Shown: one piece after another, positions 22,850 through 33,158 of the stretch
How positions within the stretch are numbered: position 1 is the first letter of the stretch
Layout of the letters: the number at the start of each line of letters is the position of its first letter
Origin: Allomyces macrogynus ATCC 38327
Taxonomy: Eukaryota; Blastocladiomycota; Blastocladiomycetes; Blastocladiales; Blastocladiaceae
NCBI GenBank assembly: GCA_000151295.1
Contig: GG745333.1
Span: 1,249,910 to 1,313,909 of the forward strand
Reading direction: 5' to 3'
Length of the DNA: 64,000 nt
Position numbers and translations under genes: made by a program
Notes under the pieces: generated by a model
The model's input: the letters and a program-made list of their open reading frames with translations, nothing else
Databases searched by the model: none
What the model was told of the DNA's origin: nothing

Positions 22850-24259
22850 CTACTCTTGCATCGCCTCCTCCTCTTGGTCGTCGTTTGCGCCCGCCTCGGC
22901 CGCGCGAGCGGCCCCGTCCGCCACCACCGGCGATACCAACCTCGGCGCGCCTGCCGCCATCGTCATAAACGCGAGCAACGTATACCACGCGTCGTTCCCT
23001 GCGTTATGCAACCTTGCCGGATCATACCCGACCTGGACATGGTCGAGCACTTTCGCGAGCCGGACGCAATCGACCGACCCCGTCAACGCCTTGTACATAC
23101 TCTGCGTGTCGGCGACGCTCACGGCCGCCGCATCCCGCACGGCTGCCTGGGCCATGGGCACGGTCGGGAACCGCACGCGCTCGCGCTTGAGAAACTGCAA
23201 GTCCGACGCGACCGCGTGCCCGACGAGAATGTCGGCCGACCGGATCACGTCGGCGACGGTGGCGAGTGCTGTGGCCAGCGGCGCCGTGACAGAGGCGCCG
23301 AGAAATGCGTCCTTGGCGTCAGCGACACGCACGCCGTTGCGGAGTGCGAGGTGCTCTTCGACGAGGCAGTGGAACATTTGGAGTCGTGTCGTCGACTCGG
23401 GCGTGGGCCACGCGTGCCATGTTTCAGGTACCGCCGCCGCTGATCGTGATGGGTTGCGTGATGCGGTCTCGGTCCCGCCCGACGGTGGTGTCGCGCACGG
23501 TGTCAGGTACGGCGACGAAACGACCACGTCGGCGACCGAGTACCCGATTTCCGTGAGCAGCTTGTGGTTGAACTCGTAGGCTTCAATGTCGAGCGCGACA
23601 ATGCGCAGGACCACGGTCGCGTCGCGTCCGGGGCGGGCGGGGCCGCGGGGGACCGCCCCAGCGGTAGCGGCCACGACTTGCCGCGCGCGATCCAGCTCGA
23701 GCCGCGAGAGCGCCAACGTGCGTTCGCGCTTCTTGCGCTGCACAATTTTCTTGTTATTGTAGGCTTCGGCACGCAGGTGCTTCAGGACCGACTCGTAGTT
23801 TGGGAAAAAGAAGGCGGCCGTGTGCGAAAAGTTGGTCGCGTCGACGAGCACCGTGTCGGGCTTGACGTGCGGCAACAACCGCGCGAGAGTCGCCGCTAAA
23901 GGCTCGTGCGCGACGGTATAGGCGAGGAGCGACGGGTGTGCGGTCGCAGCAAGTGCTGCAGCGACGGCGTGCTGCAGCGCGTGGTAGGTGGGCGTGCCGA
24001 GCGCGGTCGCCGTCAGGTCCGTGTCGGCAGCAGTGACGCCGTGCACAAACGGCACGCGGTAGCTCGCCATCCAGTGCACCATGAAGGCATCAAAGGGGTC
24101 TAAAGTCGTGGCGGTTGGGGAAGTGCATGCTGGTCCCGGCGCGGGTGCAGTCATCCCGACTGCTGCCCCTGGTGACGTTGCCGGCGTGCCCAGCAAGGCA
24201 AGAGCTGGGCCCCAGGCGGCCTTGATGGCGTGTAGATGGAAGGCGTCATGGCGCTGCAT
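22850..24259 (-). CDS. Gfd2/YDR514C-type RNase H-like nuclease-domain protein
   Basis: Single-exon gene of 469 residues starting MQRHDAFHLHAIKAAWGPAL. The first 200 residues are Ala/Thr-rich. From VVLRIVALDIEAYEFNHKLL the chain follows the DEDD exonuclease-like fold of the fungal Gfd2/YDR514C family. Visible are the first acidic motif LDIEAYE, then TEIGYSVADVVV, the middle motif ILVGHAVASDLQFLKR with its Asp, an ADTQSMYKAL strand, and the last motif LHNAGNDAWYTLLAFM (H-x4-D). These positions are compatible with an active 3'-5' nuclease, but yeast members are poorly characterised and activity is inferred. The extreme C-terminus is acidic. An upstream in-frame ATG was not found. Confidence 0.75.
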   Translation of the reverse strand: MQRHDAFHLHAIKAAWGPALALLGTPATSPGAAVGMTAPAPGPACTSPTATTLDPFDAFMVHWMASYRVPFVHGVTAADTDLTATALGTPTYHALQHAVAAALAATAHPSLLAYTVAHEPLAATLARLLPHVKPDTVLVDATNFSHTAAFFFPNYESVLKHLRAEAYNNKKIVQRKKRERTLALSRLELDRARQVVAATAGAVPRGPARPGRDATVVLRIVALDIEAYEFNHKLLTEIGYSVADVVVSSPYLTPCATPPSGGTETASRNPSRSAAAVPETWHAWPTPESTTRLQMFHCLVEEHLALRNGVRVADAKDAFLGASVTAPLATALATVADVIRSADILVGHAVASDLQFLKRERVRFPTVPMAQAAVRDAAAVSVADTQSMYKALTGSVDCVRLAKVLDHVQVGYDPARLHNAGNDAWYTLLAFMTMAAGAPRLVSPVVADGAARAAEAGANDDQEEEAMQE

Positions 24260-24872
24260 CGTTAATTGCGATCGGTCGGTGCTGGGTCATGGGCGGGCAC
24301 GCGCGGCCAGAGGGTCGGCGGCAGGTGGCGGCAGCGTCACTTGCGAGCCTTGCGAGCTTGCCGAGCACCGTCGAGTCGTCGAATCCGGCCGCGATGGATA
24401 CGGATCGGTCGCAGCACGGGGCTCGCTACTGGCGGCGCGCGAATTGGGTGGAGAGCGGCGCTGGGGCCGGTCCGGGGCGGGAGGTTCGCAATGCGCGCAG
24501 TAGTGAACCGTTGCTTCACGGTCGGTGATGCAGGATCGTCGGCCGCGAGTAGCCCGAGCCATGGTCAACACGAGCCACTGGCAACGGCTTGCGGTGGGCA
24601 AACGACTGTGCGGTGGGTGGCGTCACGTGCCTTGTCGATGCGAAGGTGACAGGCCTGACCGATCGGGTCAACGGCCCCCAAGTGGAGTTTCCACCGCACC
24701 CACGTTGGACCTCAACGCCCTCTAGCTTTTCAGCGACCGCTGCTGCAATATCTCTCCATCAACGAAATCCAGTACCATCTCTCGCAAGGACTCGCCGGAA
24801 CGACGGCACACTTGCTCTATCTCGATACCAAATTCCTGCCGCGCCGCTCTTCACTGCCCCGAATTCGACACC
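24260..24872. promoter_or_regulatory. divergent intergenic region, nuclease / TTC36
   Basis: Head-to-head spacer of about 610 bases. ORFs crossing it have implausible Arg-rich composition. No specific elements could be assigned. Confidence 0.35.
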
Positions 24873-25674
24873 ATGGCCGCCTCCACGCAACGCGACAACC
24901 ACATTCTCGACCTCATCTTCAACCCGGGCTCGCACCCGGCACCGCCTGCCGTGCCGCTGCCCGCGCAGCCCGAGGAGAGCATCTCGTCCAAGGGTAGTTG
25001 CTCCTCTCGTCGACGCGTCGAATTGTCGAATTACGCAGCCACGGCTGATCGCACCGACCCATCAATCCCATAGCCGTCGCCGCCTTGAGCGCCGACCAGG
25101 AATCGCAAATGCGCCAGCGCGAGGCCGAGGGCATTAAGCTCGCCGAGGCTGGCCAACCCTCCGCCGCCGTGGACCAGTTCACGCTCGCGCTCGCCATTTG
25201 CGACAAGTACGCGTCACTGTACAACAACCGCGCTCAGGCGCTCCGCCTGCTCGGCAAGAACGACGAAGCGCTCGCCGACCTGAACTGCGCCATCGAGTAC
25301 GGCACGGGCGAGGCGTTTGTGCTCAAGCAGGTACGCATGTGCTCATTCGCACGGATCCCCTGCGCGCTCGTTCCCTCCTACTCACGCAATGCTTTCGACA
25401 CTAGGCCTACACGCAACGCGCCGTCCTCTACAAGGCTATGGGTAACCAGGACGCAGCACTCGCCGATTTCGAGACTGCAGGTAAGCTCGGCAGCGACGTG
25501 GCGCGTGTCGCTGCCGTTCGCGAAAACCCGTTTGCGCAAATGTGCAACGCGATCATGGACCAGGTCATGGCACCCTACAAGCAGGCCTTGGCGGAGAGCA
25601 ACGGCGCGGCCGCAGCTTTACCACCCGCAACCAAACGCGCACGGACTGCGGGCGAGGACGAGATGCAGCAGTAG
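24873..25674 (+). CDS. TTC36: tetratricopeptide repeat protein 36 homologue
   Basis: Exons 24873-24993, 25074-25330 and 25405-25674 (introns 80 and 74 nt) give 215 residues. The opening DNHILDLIFNPGS matches the N-terminal AVLQAIFNP-type motif of TTC36/HBP21. Three TPRs follow: EGIKLAEAGQPSAAVDQFTL, then YASLYNNRAQALRLLGKNDE (the YNNRAQA signature), and VLYKAMGNQDAALADFETAG. The family ending FAQMCNAIMDQVM corresponds to PYAALCNRML in animals. Mammalian TTC36 binds Hsp70; here an Hsp70 co-chaperone role is inference. The C-terminus adds an acidic/basic tail ending EDEMQQ. TTC36 is present in animals and flagellated protists, so its presence is informative about lineage. Confidence 0.88.
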
Positions 25675-25964
25675 GAAACGAGAGGGTGGAAAAGGTGGCC
25701 AGTTGGTCCAGGAATGCAGCAGGCCTGTATATTTTTTTTTCGTAGAACCATTCCATTCATTTGTATCGTTGCGATTTTCTCGTGGAGTTCATTCAGGTCG
25801 TCGAGGCGGACAGCAGTTGCTCTCACACCTTGTCAACTCCTGACTTGCAAAGCGGCCAAAATTTTATCTCACTCTCTCATTCCGTCTTTCGATTTCCTTG
25901 CGCTGTGACCCGCTGCAATCGTCATCCGGCTCCAGTCAACGCCCGTCGTTGTCATTGCTGCTCC
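25675..25964. other. 3' flank of TTC36, start of AT-richer island
   Basis: T-rich sequence right after the TTC36 stop (a run of T at about 25731-25741), then ordinary mixed sequence. No gene is seen. Confidence 0.4.
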
Positions 25965-26570
25965 ATCGCCGTCTCCATCATGAGCAGCCATCAAGCGCGC
26001 CTAACCGACTTTTGGACTGTAAACAAATTGTCAAGCATGGAGGGCATCTGCAGTGCGCTGTTGCTGTCACTTCCCCACCCTCCCATCGTGCATGAGCTGA
26101 CCCAATTTTACCCACGTTTAGGTTCCACTTTGCCATGTCGCGCACAACACACGTCGTTGCCACATCGCTCACTGAGTTCAAGATACACCAGGCGCTGACA
26201 ATGCAGCACACATTGAGCTGGTCCACAGTCAATTGCGCGTGCGTGTTCATCACGCCAACATGGGTCCTTGACTCGATTGCTAGGCTGACTACCTTGTCGT
26301 GCATGACCAGACGCTGGGTCGCATGATGAGCACACAACATTCAGCGGTGCAAACGGGTGAGGATGTGGTGGAAAATGCAACTGCTCTGCTGACGCGTGAA
26401 TCTGTCACATGGCACGCCTCACTGCGGCCAAGCAAGGGCATGGTGGGCAGCACTTCCGCGCTGCAGAGATCTGCAGTGGTGGTGCAGAAGGATGAGATCC
26501 CTGTCAAGCAGTGTGGCAAGGTTGAAGAACTGCAGCCACCCACCACCTCGCCTCTTTGTGTATCGTAACG
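25965..26570 (+). pseudogene. REV1-like BRCT-domain fragment, probably decayed
   Basis: Two pieces join across a canonical 69-nt intron (26053-26121, GTGCGC...TTTAG). The first ends LLDCKQIVKHGGHLQ and the second begins FHFAMSRTTHVVATSLTEFK. This reproduces the core of the REV1 BRCT domain, where animal REV1 has a HGG motif followed by SKTTHIIATNLPNAKIKEL. Downstream, FITPTWVLDSIARL corresponds to the BRCT tryptophan helix (RPEWIVESIKAGRL) but after an insert of about a dozen residues. The frame then stops at 26325, with a shifted frame continuing DYLVVHDQTLG. No Y-family polymerase motifs follow before GLE1. I read it as a truncated, degenerating REV1 5' end; a short functional BRCT gene is the alternative. 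Confidence 0.5.
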
Positions 26571-27345
26571 ACTGAATGGCCCTATTCTCATGTTGATGGT
26601 TGCGAAAAATGTTGCCAAGTGTGTCCGCCCCACAAATGGTCATTCCTGTCTCGTTTTTCCAGCTTGTGTCACACTCCCCATCACCTGCAGGAAGTGGTGG
26701 CAGTTCTGGACAGCCTCTTGCTGCAGTGGCGCCATTGCTGAATTGCTCGTTTTTTTTTTCCGAGATGTGGTGACTTGAGCCAACACGTAATGATGGAACG
26801 ATGGAACTTGCCCAATATGAGAACAATGTGAATATGCCATGTGGCTGACAACCTCTTCAAGCTCAAGGGAAAAGAAAGGGTCAAGTTGGGTAGAAGAAGG
26901 GCAAGCAACACTATAATAACAGATGGAGCGAAATCTGCCCAAACGAGGGGAGCCCAACCTCTGTTGCCATGAACTTTTCGAGGAAAAAACGAAAAAGAAA
27001 CCCGGTCAAGGTTGGCGGAAGAAGGAGTGGTTCAATTGAGTGTTCGATTTTAACCTTCCTCCAGACGGACCAGATTTCGATCGGAGAGCCGCAGAAGGAA
27101 ACATTGCGTTATTAACGTCTGATCCATCTCCTCTTGCTGTGAATTCTTGCAAAATTGATTTAGTCAGAGCATCTTCAATGGTGACGAGCCAAACCAATGA
27201 GCCAGCACCATTGAAGATGGTATCACCAATCTGCAATCTACTTTCTGAACCTTCACTGCTTGCTGTCACCTCTGACACTGACACTGAATGAAAACCGATC
27301 CAAAACTGATTTAAAAAAGCCATGATACTTTCCCTGCCCGATTCG
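26571..27345. other. AT-richer gene-poor island
   Basis: This stretch is clearly less GC-rich than its neighbours and has no open frame longer than about 90 codons that resembles a protein. It contains homopolymer runs (T at 26749-26758), an A-rich block (26978-27000) and the hairpin listed separately. It may be decayed mobile-element or pseudogene DNA; no terminal repeats or transposase motifs were recognised. Confidence 0.45.
27170..27219. repeat. perfect 14-bp inverted repeat (hairpin)
   Basis: CATCTTCAATGGTG at 27170-27183 is exactly reverse-complementary to CACCATTGAAGATG at 27206-27219, with a 22-base loop. It sits in the AT-richer island about 130 bases from the GLE1 stop on the opposite side. 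Confidence 0.9.
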
Positions 27346-29353
27346 CTATTCATACGCCGGCGTCTTTCCTTCCGGTCTCTCCAGCGGCTTCTCCAACAGC
27401 ATTTGCAGTCGCGTACACTCGGCCACCGCTGATCTCGGGCATTTCGGCAACATGTCCTGCGCAATCACGGCCAGCAGCTTGTAAGCCTGCCGCCTGTACG
27501 TGGTAAGCAGCGCGTGGCCCGCGATTTGCAAGACAGTGCGCACGAGCACCGCCGTGGGTTGTCGCGGCGGCATGTTGACGACGCGCGCCAGGTACGTCCA
27601 CACCCACCCAATCCCGACGGGGTTTGCCGCGGCCTCTGTTGTAAACGAAAGAGGTAAATTAGGTTTAGTCAACTGGAACCGGCGTGCAATGCTGCGGAAA
27701 GGGGGAGATGCAACATACTGATGAGCGGCTCGGTCTGTGCGATTGCGGCCAGCAGCGCCGCGTCGCCGGCCATGCGCTCAAGGTACAGGTTCACGTCTTC
27801 GTCAGGCTTGATGCGCAGCTTGGCCTTGCGCTCTTCGGGCGTCGCATTCACCGGTACGCCCGGGTAATGCGGGATCAAGTAGGGGCACTTCTTGTAGAGC
27901 CGCGCGAGTACATAGTCCTTGAGTTCCGGGTGCGGCCAGAACAAGAGCACGAGCACGTGTGCAAACGCAAATGCGCGATGCACGGCCGTGCCAATCTCGG
28001 TCTCGGCCTGCCGTGCAAAACTCTTGGCCGTCTGGTTCAGCGCATAGGCGTAGTGCTGCGGGGACTGCTGCTGCGCGCGGGCCAAGACCGCGTCGAGCTT
28101 CTTGAACACGTTCTTGATGACCGTGACCGTGTTCGTGATTTGGCCTACGGCGACGGTCACCTCCTTGCGCACCGATTTGGTGAAGTCGCGGTGCACCGCG
28201 GCCTTGAAGTAAGGGTTGATTTCCGTTTTCATGCGCGGAATGATGGCCATGCACTCGGGCATCACGACGCGACGCCCGGCAGCGGGGGCCGCGGTCACGA
28301 CAGGTGCCGGCGCAGGGCTCGGTGCAGCTGGCGGTGCAGGTGTCGGAACAGGAGCCGCCGCCGCCGCCGCTGCAGCGGCTTGTCGTTGCCGTTCGGCGGC
28401 TTGTGCCTCGGCAGCAGCGCGAGCGTCGTCTTGGGCCTTGACCGCTGCCGCTGCCGCATTCTTGGCATCATCCTCGGCCTGTGCGCGCGCCTCGACGAGC
28501 CGTGCGCGCTGCCGCTCCACTTCGGCCGCGAGAAACCGTTCGCGCTCTTCGAGTGCGTGCCGCGCCTCCTCGAGCTTGCTCGCCTCGATTTCGTAACGCA
28601 CGCGCGCATGCTCGAGTCGTTGCCGTTCGAGCTCGAGGTCGCGCCGTTCGTCTTCGATGCTTTTCAGCGCGCGTGCCGCACTCTATAAAAGGCGGAGAAA
28701 GTGTCAGTTTGCGCTCGAGAGCGGGAACACAAGGGTGAACAAGGACGTACTTGGTCGCCAAACACGATTTTCTGCGCCGCGTCGGTGCGGAACTCCATTC
28801 GTTGCGCTTCGCTGGAATCAATATCACAATTGACATGGTCAGTCCAAAGCTCTGATTTCCTCCGACGCTCAATCCGCCGGTCGAGCATGACCAAGTCAAG
28901 CGCTGCGCACATGCTTCGTCGCGACTGGTGCAGAAGGACCGACTTGGACGTGTTCAAATCGTCGAGCAACTGCAGTAGCTCGGGCTCCCGCTCCGGCGAC
29001 GTGCGCCGCTGCGACCGCCTGCTCTGGGCGCCAGCGAGCGGTGATGCGCCGTTGGCCGGACCGGCAGGAACAGGGTCCCATGATTTGAGCCGTGACGGAC
29101 TGGCGTCGACGGCGCCTGCTGCTGCTGGCGCGGCCGCGACCAGGAACGTCGATGGCTGTGCGCCCGTCCGAAACGGGGTGCCTTCGGGCAAGGCAATGGG
29201 CACGGAGGGTGTCCCGGACGTATTAGGCGCGCCGAACAAGGCCGGGTTGCTGGTGCCGTTGGCATTGGTGCCATTGGCTGGTGCAAAGGCGGTGGGTTGG
29301 TTGGCGGCGGGCAGCTGGCCCGCGGCGCTGGCAAACGAGTACTGGGGTATCAT
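27346..29353 (-). CDS. GLE1: mRNA export factor GLE1
   Basis: Gle1 sits at the cytoplasmic face of the nuclear pore and, with inositol hexakisphosphate, activates the DEAD-box helicase Dbp5 during mRNA export. Exons 29353-28751, 28682-27719 and 27635-27346 (introns 68 and 83 nt) give 618 residues. The N-terminus has FG/Gly-Asn-Thr-rich low-complexity sequence. The middle is a long charged coiled coil (KSIEDERRDLELERQRLEHA) with an Ala/Pro linker. The GLE1 domain follows: PRMKTEINPYFKAAVHRDFT, then KKCPYLIPHYPG, DEDVNLYLERMAGDAALLAA, and after the second intron WVWTYLARVVNMPPRQPTA and VLQIAGHALLTTYRRQAYKL, all hallmarks of the family. It is divergent from TBP. Confidence 0.95.
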
Positions 29354-29701
29354 GCGTGCAGTTGCCGAGGGTCGCAAGAGACTTGCACTCGCTCGTCGTA
29401 GTCGAGGCCGAGCAGCAGCAGTTGCAGTTGATGCATGGCTGCGAGGAAAGCGAGGATGACTTGGACGGTGAACCAGGCCGGCTTCTGCCGGGCAAATGAG
29501 CTGACTTGGACTCACGTGCCTTGCTGGAGGTTCAAGTGGGGCGACACACGCGCAACCAATGAACGACCCTGCTTTGTTCCAAACCGCCTTAGCGACCAAT
29601 TTGACGACCTGGTGTGTCGCGCCCCTGTCGTCGAGCCCCGCCACCGCGCCCCCTGCCCGCGAGACTTGCCGCAAACGTCTCTCCGCGCCCGCCACACCAC
29701 C
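29354..29701. promoter_or_regulatory. GLE1/TBP divergent promoter
   Basis: 348 bases separate the two start codons. A CCAAT pentamer is present on the plus strand at 29556-29560 (context AACCAATGA), about 145 bases before the TBP ATG, a plausible NF-Y site. No TATA box was recognised close to either gene. Confidence 0.45.
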
Positions 29702-31002
29702 ATGTCGTCGAACCAGCACCCCGCCGCCGCCCCCACCGCCGCGTCGAGCAGCAGTGCTGCGCCGGCACCCGCGCCCGCCGCTCAGACCATGGATTTCGGG
29801 TTCCTGCAAAGCACCGCGCCGCATCTCCCGGCGACCGGCGCGACCGCGTCCAAGATGCCGGCCTCGACGCTGCCCGTCCATGGGCTACCCGGCCTCGGCG
29901 TGCTCAACATCCCGGGCATGCCCGCCGGCATCCCAGGCATAGACGGCGGGATGGCCGCGATGATGGCCGACCAGAACGCGCCTGCCGCGGCCGACGCGGA
30001 GCCGGCGACCGCGGCCGAGGACGATGTCGACCGCGAGATTCATCCGTCGGGGATTGTGCCGGTGCTCCAGTACGAAATGCCGCGATTGGAGTGTCGAGAG
30101 CAGGATGGGAGCGGTCGGCTCACCCCCCGGTCACCTGTCGTTGGCGGCGGTGCACAGAAACATTGTTGCGACCGTCAACCTTGATGTCAAACTGGATCTG
30201 AAGAACATTGCCCTTCATGCGCGTAACGCCGAGTACAACCCAAAGGTGTGCATTCGCATCGTGGGCTAGAGATCGAATTTGTCTTTGACCATCGACGTCT
30301 GACCGAGCTCTTCGTTATTGCCCTCCATGTAGCGGTTCGCCGCTGTCATCATGCGGATTCGGTGAGTGGCTCCCTTCACAATGCAGCTCTTGTGTTCCGC
30401 CCACGACAAGTCCTCGCACTCACACAGCCCACACCTCCCCCCATCTCCACAGTGAGCCCAAGACGACGGCGCTCATCTTCGCGTCGGGCAAGATGGTCGT
30501 GACCGGCGCCAAGTCCGAGGACCTGTCGCGGCTCGCGGCACGCAAGTATGCGCGCATCATCCAAAAGCTGGGGTTCAAGGCCAAGTTCACCGACTTCAAG
30601 ATTCAGAACATTGTGGGCTCGTGCGACGTCAAGTTCCCGATCCGGCTCGAGGGGCTCGCCTACTCGCACGGCCAGTTCTCGAGTGTACGGTGTTTCATGC
30701 CATTTGACATGGAAGGGGTTGTCGGCGATTCCTGACGAGCGCCCGATCTAGTATGAGCCGGAACTGTTCCCGGGCCTCATCTACCGCATGCTCAAGCCCA
30801 AGATCGTGCTGCTCATCTTCGTGTCGGGCAAGATCGTCCTGACGGGTGCCAAGGTGCGTGCGTTCTAAGGCGAGGGGACTCACACTCACGCGTTGCGACT
30901 TGAGAGCTAACGCCCGTTGGTTGAAACCAGGTCCGTGAGGAAATCTATGAGGCGTTTGAGAAGATCTACCCTGTGCTCTCCGATTTCAAGAAGTCAGCCT
31001 AA
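29702..31002 (+). CDS. SPT15: TATA-box-binding protein (TBP), 6 exons
   Basis: TBP nucleates the pre-initiation complex of all three RNA polymerases. Exons are 29702-30069, 30158-30245, 30333-30361 (29 nt), 30453-30684, 30752-30853 and 30931-31002, giving 296 residues. A ~120-residue Ala/Pro/Gly/Met-rich N-terminal region precedes the saddle. Repeat 1 reads [20 protein letters not shown], then [19 protein letters not shown] and [14 protein letters not shown]. Repeat 2 has [40 protein letters not shown], and [20 protein letters not shown]. The usual DNA-intercalating Phe and Asn positions are present. The tail DFKKSA is short, as in fungi. Its remover MOT1 is encoded about 10 kb away. Confidence 0.98.
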
Positions 31003-31301
31003 GTGGTGGGTCTGTAGTCGTTGAAAGCGCGCGGGTTCCATTTCTCTCTCTCTGCCTCTGTTTCTCTTCTCATTTTCCTCGTTCTCGTATCGCCTGTCCA
31101 TATTCTTACCACCAACGTCAAACACCCAACCCGTTGATTTCTTTTTTCTTGTAAATTTGGTCGCGCGCTCTCCCCGCTCGAAATGAGACAGTCAGCTGGC
31201 CTTTGCACTCGCTGTCTTCCTCCCTTGGCTCGTTTCCGAATGACATGTGGTTGTATTTAAATAATTATTCGACCTCGATCCCCGAAAGCATCCTCCCGCG
31301 G

Positions 31302-32604
31302 TCAATGGTAGTTGCGATCTTTGAGGTACTTTGGCTCCGTCAGCCCGTATACTTCGGCGAGAGCCTGTAGTGATCCATATCGTGGTCAGTAAAGCATGAA
31401 CGGATCACCATCCCCTTGCCCCCGGCTCCACAAAACCCCGAAATCGCACCCTCCACTCGTCCATTGCCAGCGACGGAATCCACTGCACGCGCTGCGCGTC
31501 CTCGCTCGACATGACCTCTTCCTTGGCGACGACGTAAATGACCAATTCCCCCGTCTGCTCGTCCACTTCGACGGCGACGCGGCGGTCCTTGACGAGAAAC
31601 GACACGTAAAATAAGTTTTCAATCGTTTGCGCAAACGAGAGCGGGTTCACGACAAACTCGAATAATGGGACCGATTCACGGTCGCGCAACGCCTCGGACA
31701 GGACCTGGTAGACTTGCTTGACGAATTGCGGCGTTTGCGACGAGTCGGTGGTCGTGGTTTCGCGCAGGTGCTCGGAGATCTGTCGAATGGAGAGCGAAGG
31801 TCAGAGTGAGGGGGGTACGAGGAAGGGGAGCGCAAGGAGTCGTAGTACCTCGCGCGCTTCCAAGACCCGCTTCTCGAGGACTTCGCGCTGCTGGCGCACG
31901 GCCATGTGTCGCTCCTTGACCTTGACGTCCATCGGGCCGAGCCTATTCGCAATCCGCACCGTTGATCAGTCGCTCAGCATTCGCTCCCCGTTCGAACCGC
32001 ATCGACAAAGCGTACATGAACTCGACAATCGGCGCGCGATGAATGAAAGCGCCATAGGTCATGCCGACATCGGCCAACGGGTCGCCCGAGTTCCCGTTCT
32101 CCGCGACATGGTTGAGCAGCCGGTTCATGAAGTTGGCCGCATCAAAAAGTGCGCGACCAACATTGAGCGTCTGGATTTTCTCGTGCACAATTTGCGTCGC
32201 GTGCAACAGAATCTGCGAGTCGAGCGCCGACTCGCGCGTGCTGTCGACTAGAGAGAGAGGACCGACGCTGGGTCAATGTGCGGAGCGCGAGAGGGGCCAC
32301 CATGGCTCTGGATTCGGTTGTACCATTGGCGTAGATGCGGTTCAGGTCCTCGATTTTCGGCATGAGCCGCGACACGTCGTTGACGTATTCGGCACGGTTC
32401 TCTGGTATCGGCAAGGTCACACATTAGTGACAACTGGCAGCTTCTTGATTTGTCGCCAGACGAACCGTTCAGGTCCTCTTGCAGTCGGCGGTACTGGAGA
32501 CGGGTCGCACGGCGCGTCTCGGCCTTGTCTTTTGGCTGCACGCCGTCAACTTCCATGGCGTCATCAACCTCCTGCGTTGCTGGACGGTGCAGTTGTGCAG
32601 CCAT
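31302..32604 (-). CDS. NSE4: SMC5-SMC6 complex kleisin NSE4, 6 exons
   Basis: Nse4 bridges the Smc5 and Smc6 heads in the DNA-repair SMC complex. Exons 32604-32466, 32401-32324, 32247-32016, 31942-31849, 31779-31450 and 31364-31302 close in phase to 311 residues. The start ATG at 32604 is the first in the frame. The N-terminal kleisin helix reads RRLQEDLNENRAEYVNDVSR. The Nse4 middle contains VGRALFDAANFMNRLLNHV and GMTYGAFIHRAPIVEFM. The C-terminal winged-helix signature is FEFVVNPLSFAQTIENLFYV followed by SFLVKDRRVAVEVD, closely matching FDFVVDPHSFPRTVENIFHV of animals. The final exon ends ALAEVYGLTEPKYLKDRNYH. Two short exons (78 and 63 nt) make the gene easy to miss. Confidence 0.92.
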
Positions 32605-33158
32605 CGCGGTGGAGTGATCAAGGGTCGGGTTCGGCCGAGCCGAGTCTTGGTGACAATGGGCGGGACTTGGACAGTCGAATCAAGCTGGTGCGGGCAGGTG
32701 GTCCAAGTGCGACAAGTTGCAGACGCTTGATCAAGAGATGTGGCCGTGAATTTACTGGAGCTTGTCGCCGTCACTGGTTTCGAAGAACAGGATGCATCGC
32801 GAGCTGTTCGAGGCTCGCTTATTCGATCTGTGCCACTGACTCAGACCTGTGCGGTAGAATCGCACGGGAGTGTGACATGGCTGGCAGAAACAAAGCCCAG
32901 TTTGACTTGCACCGCAAACCACCGCAAAATCACTGCTCGCGATCCCTTCCGCTCGCCAAATCTGTCGCTGCTCTCCACGATTCCCTCCCTCGCTGCTGCC
33001 GGAGCACGCTGCAATCGCCGCGCCAACGTGTCCGAATCTCGTCTGGACCCTCGTCTTAGCCGCGCCGACGACCTGACAGCGCGTATATCCACTTGGCGCT
33101 GTCTTGACCATCTGCAAGCAAATCTGCCTCCATTGCAAGCCCCTCCCTGCATTCGAAT
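32605..33158. promoter_or_regulatory. divergent intergenic region, NSE4 / CCDC90
   Basis: Head-to-head spacer of about 550 bases. Frames entering from both sides show no protein-like composition. No motif was assigned. Confidence 0.35.

Noticed and set aside
25980..26199. MSSHQARLTDFW... ORF resembling a PCNA-interacting motif
   Set aside because: The QxxLxxFW-like match is in a frame different from the REV1-like BRCT reading, which is supported by homology and a canonical intron. The motif is probably coincidental.
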